This document shows, in pieces, positions 34,143-42,620 of a stretch of 64,000 nucleotides of DNA. Where the stretch lies: assembly GCA_003167255.1 (NCBI GenBank), contig PMTR01000074.1:159266-223265 (forward strand), given 5' to 3'. Both the position numbers and the translations under genes were made by a program. Each line of letters starts with the position of its first letter. The stretch's first letter is position 1. This DNA is from Bryobacterales bacterium (GTDB lineage Bacteria > Acidobacteriota > Terriglobia > Bryobacterales > Bryobacteraceae). Under the pieces are notes generated by a model that made no database searches, was not told the DNA's origin, and saw only the letters and a program-made list of their open reading frames with translations.

Positions 34143-34555
34143 ACGGAATCGCAGCTTCCATCGGGGCCGTTCCCCTGGTTGCGGGTGTCTCGGCGGTGTT
34201 CGCCGTGGCGGCCCTGGCGGCGAGCCTGTTTGCGGTGTGGCGGACGCGGGCCATGGTGAATGCCGCCGAAGACCGCATGAAGGCAGTAGGTCGAAGCGTC
34301 GAAGCCACCCTGCGCAACTGGCGCGAGACGCTCGACAGCCTCTCCGCGCAGGTGCGCGACCTGCCGCAGCAGGGCTTTCCGGCCGTAACTTCCTCTCCGC
34401 CCAAATCCGGCTTGAATATGAACAAGCGCAGTCAGGTGCTGCGTATGCACCGGAAGGGCGACGCCCCGGAGCAGATCTCGACCGCGCTCCAGGTTCCGTT
34501 GCAGGAAGTCGACCTCCTCCTTAAAGTCCAACGCATCGTGCTTCGTAATCTTTGA
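34139..34555 (+). CDS. SwrB/DUF6115-like single-pass membrane protein
   Basis: A 138-residue protein overlapping the fliN2 stop by 4 bases. It has one N-terminal transmembrane helix (PLVAGVSAVFAVAALAASLFAVW), a helical middle (MVNAAEDRMKAVGRSVEATLRNWRETLDSL) and a C-terminal HTH-like segment (MNKRSQVLRMHRKGDAPEQISTALQVPLQEVDLLLKVQRIVL). This is the topology of SwrB of Bacillus, whose gene also follows the sigma-28 gene at the end of the fla/che operon and which promotes flagellar assembly. The similarity is of topology, place and C-terminal pattern; homology is not proven. Confidence 0.5.
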   Translation: MNGIAASIGAVPLVAGVSAVFAVAALAASLFAVWRTRAMVNAAEDRMKAVGRSVEATLRNWRETLDSLSAQVRDLPQQGFPAVTSSPPKSGLNMNKRSQVLRMHRKGDAPEQISTALQVPLQEVDLLLKVQRIVLRNL

Positions 34556-34636
34556 CGGCGGCCCCGCAGGCTCCCTCATTCGCGGTATGCTTGACGGGCA
34601 CGGCTGCCGTCACATGCCGGATAATAGAGAGAGCCT

Positions 34637-35479
34637 ATGAACGTCGAGATCGAAGGCGTCACACTGCATCTGGCTCATCCGGATGAACTGTCCGCCAAAT
34701 GGGTTGGGCAGGGCGAGCTGATGCGGCAGTTGCTGGCCGCCTGGATGGTGGTGAACGATCAGGACCTGCCCATGAATCCGCGCCTGTTGGGCAAGCCCGG
34801 CGTGGGCAAGACGACGCTGGCGTATGCCGCCGCCCGGCGCATGGGCCGCGAGGTCTACATCCTGCAGGCCACCATGGATACGCGTCCGGAGGATCTGCTG
34901 GTGACGCCGGTGATCGAGGGCGCGGGCAGTTTGCGCTATGTGGCGTCGCCGCTGGTGACCGCCATGCTGCGCGGCGGAATCGCCATCATCGACGAAGGCA
35001 ATCGCATGAGCGAGAAAAGTTGGGCCAGCCTGGCGCCGCTGCTCGACAACCGGCGCTACGTGGAGTCCATCGTGGCCGGCATCAAGATCAAGGCTCACCC
35101 GCACTTCCGCCTGGTGGCGACCATGAACGACGACGCCTCCACCTTCGAACTGCCCGAATACATCCATTCCCGGCTGCAGCCGCAGATCTTCATCGATTTT
35201 CCGGAACGCGACGAGGAGTACCAGATCCTGAAAGAGAACCTGCCATTCGCCGAAGAGCGCATCCTCGAGTACGTGACGGATTTCCTGCAGACGGCCCACG
35301 CGGCCGATGAGCGGTTTACGGCGCGCGACGGCATCAACGTGGCGCGGTTCGCCATCAAGCTCAAAAGCCTGGCCACCGAACGGACGCACGAGACGGCGGC
35401 GCTCGAAATCGCGGTGGTGCAAGTGCTGGGAGAGGAAGCGTTGCGCTATGTCCCAAGAGAGCGACCTTCGGCTTCCTGA
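34637..35479 (+). CDS. MoxR-like AAA+ ATPase
   Basis: A 280-residue protein. AAA+ features: Walker A LLGKPGVGKTTLAY (about residues 55-68), QATMDTRPEDLL, Walker B GGIAIIDEGNRM (about 114-125), sensor 1 LVATMNDD and an arginine finger region PEYIHSRLQPQIFIDFPERDEEYQIL. These match MoxR/RavA-type chaperone ATPases. It overlaps the next gene by 32 bases, so the pair is translationally linked. It follows the flagellar genes after an 81-base gap and is not a known flagellar component. No VWA-domain partner, the usual MoxR companion, is nearby. Confidence 0.85.
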   Translation: MNVEIEGVTLHLAHPDELSAKWVGQGELMRQLLAAWMVVNDQDLPMNPRLLGKPGVGKTTLAYAAARRMGREVYILQATMDTRPEDLLVTPVIEGAGSLRYVASPLVTAMLRGGIAIIDEGNRMSEKSWASLAPLLDNRRYVESIVAGIKIKAHPHFRLVATMNDDASTFELPEYIHSRLQPQIFIDFPERDEEYQILKENLPFAEERILEYVTDFLQTAHAADERFTARDGINVARFAIKLKSLATERTHETAALEIAVVQVLGEEALRYVPRERPSAS

Positions 35480-37283
35480 CGCGGGGAGTCTCCAGCGGGG
35501 ACGCTTCCAGTACTTCCCGGTGGCGCCGGGCCGGCTGGAGTTCGCGATCGAAGTGCGGCGCGCCATCCTGCGCGACCGCCCGCAAGTGATCGCGGTGGAA
35601 TTGCCGGTCACTCTTCAGTCGGCGTGGCTGCGGGCGGTCGCGCGGCTGCCGGAAATCTCACTGATCTTTTATCCCGACGAATCGGCCGGCGGAGACCGCG
35701 CCGTATACGTCCCGATTGAGCCGGCAGACCCCTTCACCGAAGCCATCCGCACGGGCCTCGAAACGGGCGCGGAAATCGTTTTCGCCGATCCCGACGCCGG
35801 CGAACGGCCCCATCTCAAAGACTCCTATCCGGATTCCTACGCCGTCCGGCATGTGGGCCTGGATCGTTACGTCGAGGCGTACCGCGTCTACCCGCAGCCG
35901 CGCTCCGAAGAGCTGGCGCGCCATGCCGCCGGAATCGCGTGGAAATTGCAGGGCACCGACCCTTCGGCGCGCGTCCTGGTGGTGATTTCGCTCAACTTGC
36001 TCGATCCGGTACTGGACGCCATGGAGGAGCCGCAGGCACAGCCCCTGGCGCGGACTCATCGCGACGGAATCGAGCTGCTCAATGCCCACCCCGAATCGCT
36101 GGGCGAAGTCTGCGCCGAGTATCCGCAACTGCAGTGGCGATACGAAGCCTACCGGCCGCTGCTCGCGGATGACAAGCTGATCGACCGGCGCCACGCGCAA
36201 CTGGCCGTGCTGCGCGAGGCGGAGAAGGATTACGAAGCCAATACCGGCGAGCGCATCGCGCATTGGCAGCGGCGGTTGCTGGCGCGCTATTCGCGCAACC
36301 TGGCGCTCGCCGGCAGCGATTTGAGCCCGGGCCTGTTCGACCTGGCCGTGGCCGCGCGCGGCGTGGCCGACGATAATTACGCCTGGGAGGTCTGGGAAGC
36401 CGCCAGCCGCTACCCGCCGCAACAGACGGCCTGCGACCTGATGACGGTGCGCATCGCCGGCGACGAAGTCTGGATGGACACGCGCCGCATCCGCCTGCGC
36501 CGCCGTCTGCCCAGCACCAAGCGCCGCCTGCGGCCCATCGGATTGAAGGCCCGCAAAAAGGAAAAGATTCCCGGCGAATGGGCCAGCCAGTTGAACGGCA
36601 CGAGCATCTGCTCCTATCCGCCCGAAGACCTCATCATTGAGGACTACGGCCGCTTCCTGAAGAAGAAAGGCAAGAGCATCCTGTCCGAAGAGCGGGTGCG
36701 AGTCGAGCCCTTCACGACCTCGATCCTCGACGGAATCGACATGCGCGAGACCATCCGCAAATGGTACGAAGGGCGCATCTGGGTGCGCCAGTTTCAGAAG
36801 ATACACGGCGAAGTGGGATCGATCGTAGTGATCTTCGATGACGACCGCGACGACCGTTACCCCTATACCACGACGTGGCTCGGTGAGAACCAAAACGAAT
36901 CGGATATGGCGTTTTACTCCACGTTGCCGTTCGATCACCTGGTGGGCCCAGGCATCGGCCGCGCCGAATACGGCGGCTTCCTGATGAGCCTTCCGGCGCG
37001 CCGCATGTACGACGTATGGCAGGACGCCGATTACGAATTGGCGGAATCGAAATCCGAGCGGTTGCTGCTGGCGGCGCTCGATTATTCCATCCACCACTAC
37101 GTGGTCTATGTGGCCGCCAAGCCGCCGCGCTCGATCTTTAAGACCATCGCCTCACGGGTGGGCCGCACGGTCATCTATATCCCCATCGGTCAGCTCTCGC
37201 CGGTCTCGCTCAAAAAGATCCGGGTGGTGCACGTGCTCGACGGCTACGACAAACGCGAGACCGCGAAGGACTACTTGTGGTGA
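35448..37283 (+). CDS. TraB/DUF5682-like protein paired with the MoxR ATPase
   Basis: A 611-residue protein. The start is ATG 35448 with AGAGGAAG upstream; the frame stays open further 5' inside the ATPase gene, but that part is a shadow. The N-terminus (FAIEVRRAILRDRPQVIAVELPVTLQSAWLRAVARLP) resembles the TraB/ChaN/DUF5682 superfamily, where a similar RPD.V.(I/V)E.P segment starts the fold. The C-terminal half (about 350-611) is not recognised; it contains IVVIFDDDRDDRYPYTT and a Tyr/Asp-rich tail. No transmembrane helix or signal peptide is visible. The function is unknown; coupling to a MoxR ATPase suggests the ATPase acts on this protein or its complex. Confidence 0.6.
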   Translation: MSQESDLRLPDAGSLQRGRFQYFPVAPGRLEFAIEVRRAILRDRPQVIAVELPVTLQSAWLRAVARLPEISLIFYPDESAGGDRAVYVPIEPADPFTEAIRTGLETGAEIVFADPDAGERPHLKDSYPDSYAVRHVGLDRYVEAYRVYPQPRSEELARHAAGIAWKLQGTDPSARVLVVISLNLLDPVLDAMEEPQAQPLARTHRDGIELLNAHPESLGEVCAEYPQLQWRYEAYRPLLADDKLIDRRHAQLAVLREAEKDYEANTGERIAHWQRRLLARYSRNLALAGSDLSPGLFDLAVAARGVADDNYAWEVWEAASRYPPQQTACDLMTVRIAGDEVWMDTRRIRLRRRLPSTKRRLRPIGLKARKKEKIPGEWASQLNGTSICSYPPEDLIIEDYGRFLKKKGKSILSEERVRVEPFTTSILDGIDMRETIRKWYEGRIWVRQFQKIHGEVGSIVVIFDDDRDDRYPYTTTWLGENQNESDMAFYSTLPFDHLVGPGIGRAEYGGFLMSLPARRMYDVWQDADYELAESKSERLLLAALDYSIHHYVVYVAAKPPRSIFKTIASRVGRTVIYIPIGQLSPVSLKKIRVVHVLDGYDKRETAKDYLW

Positions 37284-37440
37284 GGCGGGGGAACTTAATG
37301 CGGTTGACTGAAGCGCTGCAGCGCGGCACAAGCGAGGTTTGGCGACTCTGCGGTCAAGTGAACTCCACTCGGATGACGCGCCGCTTGCTACACTGCCATC
37401 TGGGTGGTTATAAATAGGAGGTGCCCTTACTCTCGGCCTT

Positions 37441-39723
37441 ATGCTGAATAACATTTTTCCGGTAGACGACCTTCGGTCACTTGCGCGGAGAAAGAACAAC
37501 TCGTCGGAGTTGAAGAGTCTACCAAAGAGCGCCGATTCTAGTCTCCTGATAAGTGACGGATGGCAACAGCATCGCGAGGGAGCGACAACGGTCAGACTAA
37601 TCCGCAAGAAGACGAAAAGCGTTCTGCTTGCGGACAGGGTTTGGTGCCTGCTGTACAAGATGGGCTTCACACACCTCTCGGGTGAGGGCGGAGCGCAGCT
37701 TCTGCTCGATCCGAAGAGCGAGGGTGGTGCCTACAACCAAATCGATGTTGTCGGGCTGGATCCAGAAGTTGCTGTGGCCATAGAGTGTAAATCGGCTGAA
37801 CAGCCTCGCAAGTATGGTGACTTCCAAAAGGACCTTGCGAAACACGCGCTAATGCGTCAGCGATTCGCCAGTTCTGTTGCGGCTCTGTTCCCGGCGCCCC
37901 ACAAGAGGGTCTCCATCATCGTTATGTTCACGTGGGATTTCATTTTGACGGATAATGATATTCAACGTGCCAAGAACGAAAATGTTGTCTTGCTCAATGA
38001 AAAGGACCTCAACTACTACGAACTTCTTGCTGGCCATCTAGGGCAGGCCGCCAAGTACCAGTTCTTTGCCGACATGTTGCCCGGGAAGCGAGTGCACGGC
38101 CTAGAGCTACGCATCCCCGCGCTGCAAAGCAAATTTGGCAAGTACACCTATTACACATTCTCAATTGCTCCCGAGTACCTGCTCAAGATCGCCTATGTTT
38201 CGCATCGAGCGAAGGGCAAAGCAGCTGACGTTGACACCTACCAGCGGATGATCAAGAAAGCTCGACTCAAGAAGATTCGCGAATACATTGATGCGAATGG
38301 CATCTTTCCCACCAACATCGTCATAAGTCTCGAGGGAAAGAGGCACGTTAACTTCGAACCTTGGAAGCAAACGGGTAGAGAGGAGGGCGCAAAACACGGC
38401 ACTCTGATCCTCACACCGTCCTACAGGTGTGCATGGATCATCGATGGTCAGCACAGGCTCTTTGCCTATTCCGGCCATGACAAGGCGAAATCGAGTCATC
38501 TCAGTGTCCTGGCCTTTGAAGGGTTGCCAGCCAGTAAACAAGCGCAGTTGTTCATCGATATTAACCACGAGCAGAAGAGTGTTAAGCGGAGCCTGCTTCA
38601 GGAGCTTTACGCGGAGTTGAATTGGGATGCCGAGGACGACGATAAGAGGGTCAATGCAATCGTATCTAAAGCGGTGCAGGCCCTAAACGAGGACAAGGAA
38701 TCGCCGTTTTATGGGCGTATCCTGTTGGCTGACGAGGGTCGGACTGACACCCGATGCATCACTCTAGAAAGCCTGTTCCGCACTTTGAATCAGCCGGGTA
38801 TGTTTGTGATCAAGCCAGCCGTGGATTACGGTCCATTTTGGACAGCGGAGAACGAGACCACCCTTAAGCGCGTGATCCAAGTCATCAATGGCTGGTTCGG
38901 CTTCATCCGTGATGCGAGCACTGAATGGTGGGCGCTTGGCCAGGCTGAGGGCGGCGGGCTTTCGATGAACGACGGCGTTAGCATATGCATGACCGTCCTG
39001 CGGAGCATTTTCAGTTATCTGCTTGAGAAGAAACACCTAAAGCTTATTCATTTTGCAAACAGCGAGCTAGTGGCTGTATTACGGCCCTATGGCCAGGTGC
39101 TCGGACAACACCTGTCCAGCTACTCGGAGGAACAGCGCCGTGAGTTTCGCGTCGGCGCAAGAGGCAACCAAGGACAGACGGCCACGCGAAGAAAGTGTGA
39201 GAAGGCGCTAAACGAAAAGTTCTCTGACTTCGAGCCACCGGGCTTAGCTGAGGCCCTTCGTGCCCAAGAGGCACAGACGAACGAGCAGGCCTATAGGGTG
39301 ATTGTCGACCTCGAAAAGCGACTCTTTGAGTTTGTCCTCGGGACTCTGAAGTTGGAGTTTGGTAACGATGAGGCAGAGACATGGTGGTACTCTGGTGTCC
39401 CGCCGCAGATTCGCAAGAAGGCAGCAGAACGGTTCGAAGAGGAAAAGGGGAAAGGCAAGAAAGAGGGCTACGTAGACCTTATTGATCTGCGTACTATAGT
39501 GGTCAGCAACTGGCCTCTTTTCCAAGACTCCTTGGGATTTGGCAGGTCGGGTAACAAAGACGCGAAGACGGATTGGATGCACAAGCTGAACGAAGCACGC
39601 AAGATTGTCATGCATGGGACCAAGCAACAGACCGTCAGCTTTGAGCAACTCGCGCAGTTGCGGGAGTACGATCATATGCTTACGGAGAAGCTCAATGGTC
39701 AGGAAGCCGATTCCGAGTCATGA
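37441..39723 (+). CDS. DGQHR (DndB-like) protein with nuclease-like and HEPN-like ends
   Basis: A 760-residue protein. Residues about 60-200 look like a PD-(D/E)XK nuclease: a helix (LLADRVWCLLYKMGF), then Asp102 and Glu115-x-Lys117 (QIDVVGLDPEVAVAIECKSAE). Residues about 215-600 hold the DGQHR domain, with DGQHR at 335-339 (CAWIIDGQHRLFAYSG) and FIDINHEQKSVKRSLLQEL. DGQHR proteins include DndB of phosphorothioation systems. The C-terminus has DWMHKLNEARKIVMHG with Arg720-x4-His725, the Rx4-6H pattern of HEPN ribonucleases (Swt1-like). AGGAG lies about 20 bases before the ATG, an unusually long gap. Base composition is visibly less GC-rich than the flanks, suggesting transfer. The methyltransferase gene follows 49 bases on. 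Confidence 0.75.
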   Translation: MLNNIFPVDDLRSLARRKNNSSELKSLPKSADSSLLISDGWQQHREGATTVRLIRKKTKSVLLADRVWCLLYKMGFTHLSGEGGAQLLLDPKSEGGAYNQIDVVGLDPEVAVAIECKSAEQPRKYGDFQKDLAKHALMRQRFASSVAALFPAPHKRVSIIVMFTWDFILTDNDIQRAKNENVVLLNEKDLNYYELLAGHLGQAAKYQFFADMLPGKRVHGLELRIPALQSKFGKYTYYTFSIAPEYLLKIAYVSHRAKGKAADVDTYQRMIKKARLKKIREYIDANGIFPTNIVISLEGKRHVNFEPWKQTGREEGAKHGTLILTPSYRCAWIIDGQHRLFAYSGHDKAKSSHLSVLAFEGLPASKQAQLFIDINHEQKSVKRSLLQELYAELNWDAEDDDKRVNAIVSKAVQALNEDKESPFYGRILLADEGRTDTRCITLESLFRTLNQPGMFVIKPAVDYGPFWTAENETTLKRVIQVINGWFGFIRDASTEWWALGQAEGGGLSMNDGVSICMTVLRSIFSYLLEKKHLKLIHFANSELVAVLRPYGQVLGQHLSSYSEEQRREFRVGARGNQGQTATRRKCEKALNEKFSDFEPPGLAEALRAQEAQTNEQAYRVIVDLEKRLFEFVLGTLKLEFGNDEAETWWYSGVPPQIRKKAAERFEEEKGKGKKEGYVDLIDLRTIVVSNWPLFQDSLGFGRSGNKDAKTDWMHKLNEARKIVMHGTKQQTVSFEQLAQLREYDHMLTEKLNGQEADSES

Positions 39724-39772
39724 TTGCCTGGGGGAGCGTCGGTACCCGCAGTGACCTGTCTAGGCACATGGT

Positions 39773-40678
39773 ATGAGTTCAAGTGCACCTGTCATTCCCT
39801 CTCCGCAGGCCAGAGCCAAGCCATTCTTGAAGTGGCCGGGGGGGAAACGTTGGCTGACCCGGCACCTGCTGGGTCTCTTGAATGGGTCTAGCTATCGGCG
39901 ATACTTTGAACCATTCCTCGGTGGCGGAGCTCTGTTTTTTGCTCTTCAGCCGGAGAAGGCTGCACTATCCGACGTCAACAGCGACTTGATTAATGTCTAT
40001 GTTCAAGTGAGGAACCGTCCACATGAGCTGATCCGCCGACTGAAGGACCTTTCGGTAGACAAGGCAACTTACGCCCGCTTCCGTAGCGCGGACCCTAAGC
40101 TGAATCTTGACCGCGCGGTTCGGTTCTTGTATTTGAATCGCACCGCCTTTGGTGGTATGTATCGCTTGAACCGGCAGGGTTCGTTTAATGTTCCATTTGG
40201 CGGCGGCCAGCGCACGCCAGAGCCGCTCTGGAATGAGAATCTCCTGCAGGAAGCATCGAAGGCTCTCAAGGGTGCCCAACTGCAGACAAGTGATTTTCAG
40301 GAGCTGCTAGCTGACGCAGGGGAGGGGGATCTCGTTTACTGTGATCCGACCTATACGGTCGCCCATAATAATAACGGTTTTGTGCGGTACAACGAACGCA
40401 ACTTCAGTTGGGATGATCAGAAGCGACTCGCAGACACCTGTCAGCGGCTCGCCCGTGAAGGTGCAACCGTACTTGTCAGCAACGCGGACCACGACGACAT
40501 TATCCGGCTCTATGATCCGACGAGAGTCTATCGCCTGGATCGAATGAGTGTACTGTGTCCAGCTTCCGAGAAACGCAAACCGACAACGGAGCTCCTCCTG
40601 TTGTTTGATTCCCGCCGAACAAAACGTCCTGCCCAAAGGGTTCGCAGACCATTTGGCCGTATTACGCCCGATGCGTAG
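39773..40678 (+). CDS. Dam-type DNA adenine methyltransferase with DPTY motif
   Basis: A 301-residue D12-class N6-adenine methyltransferase. Motif X/I region FLKWPGGKR (residues 18-26) and FEPFLGGGALFFAL (45-58) bind S-adenosylmethionine; SDVNSDLINVY (66-76) follows. The catalytic motif is DPTY (191-194, GDLVYCDPTYTVAHNNNGF) where most of the family has DPPY. The ATG at 39773 has no strong ribosome site. The gene is 49 bases after the DGQHR gene, on the same strand and with the same lower GC, so they are likely one operon. It probably methylates adenine in a short motif, either as self-marking for the upstream nuclease or as an independent function. It converges with the FleQ-like gene. Confidence 0.85.
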   Translation: MSSSAPVIPSPQARAKPFLKWPGGKRWLTRHLLGLLNGSSYRRYFEPFLGGGALFFALQPEKAALSDVNSDLINVYVQVRNRPHELIRRLKDLSVDKATYARFRSADPKLNLDRAVRFLYLNRTAFGGMYRLNRQGSFNVPFGGGQRTPEPLWNENLLQEASKALKGAQLQTSDFQELLADAGEGDLVYCDPTYTVAHNNNGFVRYNERNFSWDDQKRLADTCQRLAREGATVLVSNADHDDIIRLYDPTRVYRLDRMSVLCPASEKRKPTTELLLLFDSRRTKRPAQRVRRPFGRITPDA

Positions 40679-40813
40679 AAATGCCGATTGCCGCTCAACG
40701 AGTGAAGTGAACACCATCGGGGCTTAACCCAACCCAGGCCTAGCCCAGGCCTAACCCGCATGTCTCGTCGGCTTTCTGCTGGCGCGAAACCTGGCGGGAA
40801 CAGCCCCCTAATG

Positions 40814-42184
40814 TCACGTCACGGCCGATTCCAGGCTGCGCACTTTGGCGGAGAGAGTGGTGCGCTTGAGGCACAACATCTCCGCCGCGGCCTTCTTGTT
40901 GCCACCGGTCTTACGCAAGGCCTGCTCCAGAATACTTCGCTCGATTTGCGCCAGGGTCCGCTCGTAGTCCATTCCTTGATCGGGCACCGAGATGACCGGC
41001 GGATCGACAGTCCCCATGCGGGAGCGGGAGGGGGCGGGAAGCGCAAAGTCGGCGGGCGCCAGCGTCTTGCGATCGCCACTCAGAGCCACCGCCATGGCGA
41101 TGAAATTCTCCAGTTGGCGCACGTTGCCGGGCCATGAGTAGCCCGACAGCCGCTCCACGGCTTCCGGGGAAAGGATCTTCGCCGCAATCCCCTCCGATTT
41201 ACAGATCTTCTCGACCAGGAAGGGCGCGATGACCGCGATATCCTGCCGCCGTTCGCGCAACGGCGGCATGTGAATGGGGACCACGTTCAGCCGGTAGTAC
41301 AGGTCTTCGCGGAATTTGCCCTGTTCGATGCGCCCGTTCAGGTCGCAATTGGTGGCGGCCACCACCCGCACGTCCAGATGAATCGTCTCGGAGCTGCCGA
41401 GTCTCTGGAATTCCCGTTCCTGCAGCACGCGCAGCAGTTTGGCTTGCAGGTCCAAAGGTAAATCCCCGATTTCATCCAGAAATAGGGTTCCTCCCTGAGC
41501 CTCTTCGAACCGGCCGACGCGGTTCTGGACGGCGCCTGTGAATGCGCCGCGCACGTGTCCGAACAATTCGGCTTCCAGGAGATGTTCCGGCAGCGCGCTG
41601 CAGTTGACAGCCACCCACGGCGACCGGCGTCGCGCGCCGGCCAGGTGCAGGGCGCGGGCGGCGAGTTCCTTGCCGGTTCCGGTTTCGCCGGTGATCAGGA
41701 CGGTCGAGCGCCGGCCGCCGACCAGCCTGATAATATGGCCGACCCGGCGCATTTCGCGGCTATCGCCAATCAACAAACGCTCCCACTCTTCGCGCCCCAC
41801 CTGTTCGGCCAGGCGGGCCAGGTCGTGCGTACGGCGTTCCTCGATGGCCTGCTCAATCTGCGCGGCGGCCTCATCGCCCGAGGCCAGGAATTGGTACACT
41901 CCCAACCGGGCCAGGCGGACCGCATCGAAGACCGAGGCGTGGGGGTCGCGAATCAGCACGGGAATCGACGGAGCCAGCCTTTGCACTGCTTCCAAAAGTT
42001 CGCACGGAGTCCAGCCGATCGCCGGGAAGCTCAGGACGATGGCGCTGAAGTCCTTCTGGCGGAGGACCTCGAAGGCCGTTTCGGGAGGAAGCCACTCGAT
42101 GCCGTAAGTTATTGAAAGCTTGGAGCACTCCTCCCCGGAACGGGGTGGCTCGGTGGCAATCCAAAGAAGTTTTTGGGCCTCCAT
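40814..42184 (-). CDS. FleQ-like sigma-54-dependent flagellar regulator
   Basis: A 456-residue protein. The receiver-like N-terminus (1-115) lacks the phospho-acceptor: Ser52 stands where Asp should be ([13 protein letters not shown]), as in FleQ-type regulators that are not phosphorylated. The AAA+ domain has GETGTGKE, intact GAFTGA and [10 protein letters not shown]. The C-terminal HTH is [24 protein letters not shown]. Its place between flagellar genes and divergent to flgM supports a role in flagellar control. A near-perfect sigma-28 promoter lies just upstream, with a short leader and no clear ribosome site. It may bind c-di-GMP like FleQ; I cannot show that. Confidence 0.8.
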   Translation of the reverse strand: MEAQKLLWIATEPPRSGEECSKLSITYGIEWLPPETAFEVLRQKDFSAIVLSFPAIGWTPCELLEAVQRLAPSIPVLIRDPHASVFDAVRLARLGVYQFLASGDEAAAQIEQAIEERRTHDLARLAEQVGREEWERLLIGDSREMRRVGHIIRLVGGRRSTVLITGETGTGKELAARALHLAGARRRSPWVAVNCSALPEHLLEAELFGHVRGAFTGAVQNRVGRFEEAQGGTLFLDEIGDLPLDLQAKLLRVLQEREFQRLGSSETIHLDVRVVAATNCDLNGRIEQGKFREDLYYRLNVVPIHMPPLRERRQDIAVIAPFLVEKICKSEGIAAKILSPEAVERLSGYSWPGNVRQLENFIAMAVALSGDRKTLAPADFALPAPSRSRMGTVDPPVISVPDQGMDYERTLAQIERSILEQALRKTGGNKKAAAEMLCLKRTTLSAKVRSLESAVT

Positions 42185-42199
42185 GGCGGTTACACCCAG

Positions 42200-42226
42200 C
42201 TATCGGCGGTGGCCGCGAAAACTTTA
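42200..42226 (-). promoter_or_regulatory. Sigma-28 promoter of the FleQ-like regulator
   Basis: Minus strand: TAAAGTTT (42226-42219), 11 bases, GCCGATAG (42207-42200). Fifteen of 16 bases match the FliA consensus. The start would be near 42193, nine bases before the ATG. It is back to back with the flgM promoter, 32 bases away. Confidence 0.8.
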
Positions 42227-42258
42227 GCAAAGAGTATCCTCTTTTCGTGAAATCCGGC

Positions 42259-42286
42259 TAAAGCGCAGGGAGCGGGATGCCGATAT
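42259..42286 (+). promoter_or_regulatory. Sigma-28 promoter of flgM-flgN-flgK-flgL
   Basis: TAAA (42259-42262), 16 bases, GCCGATAT (42279-42286). The -10 box matches 7 of 8 bases; the -35 core is TAAA and the spacer is one base longer than consensus. The predicted start is about 24 bases before the flgM ATG. Confidence 0.65.
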
Positions 42287-42316
42287 GTAGTACAGCGGCA
42301 GGAATGGCATGCAGGT

Positions 42317-42619
42317 ATGAAAGTCTATGATGTGAATCTGACGGGCCCCTCGGCGAGCGAATCCGGGCGGGCACAAGAGACCCAGAAGGCGGATAGGGAC
42401 AGCAATTCCCGGCCGGCCACAGCGAATTCCTCGGGTGACCGCGTGGAACTGTCGGGCACCATGGCGCGCATTTCGCGCGCCGTATCCTCATATAGCACGG
42501 ACCGAGCCAGCAAAGTGCAAGCTTTGGCGCAGCAATACCAGAGCGGCAACTACCGGCCGGATTCCGTGCAGACCAGCCAGGGCATGGTCGCGGAAGCCCT
42601 CGGCGGCGGAACCACGTAA
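42317..42619 (+). CDS. flgM: Anti-sigma-28 factor FlgM
   Basis: A 100-residue protein with the FlgM layout: a polar, disordered N-terminal half and a C-terminal part (DRVELSGTMARISRAVSS, DRASKVQALAQQYQSGNYRPDSVQTSQGMVAEAL) that binds sigma-28. FlgM holds FliA inactive until the hook is complete and FlgM is exported. It is expressed from its own sigma-28 promoter, giving negative feedback. The next gene starts 1 base after the stop. Confidence 0.88.
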   Translation: MKVYDVNLTGPSASESGRAQETQKADRDSNSRPATANSSGDRVELSGTMARISRAVSSYSTDRASKVQALAQQYQSGNYRPDSVQTSQGMVAEALGGGTT

Positions 42620-42620
42620 G

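Noticed and set aside
37385-37422. TTGCTA-N18-TATAAA as a sigma-70 promoter for the DGQHR gene
   Set aside because: The transcript would start inside or after the AGGAGGTG ribosome site (37416-37423), so the promoter and that site cannot both be used. I mention the long spacing in the gene entry instead.
37284-40813. Attachment sites or a tRNA flanking the DGQHR/methyltransferase island
   Set aside because: I saw no shared direct repeat at 37284-37440 and 40679-40813, no tRNA and no integrase. The short CCCAGGCCTA repeats at about 40729-40757 occur on one side only.
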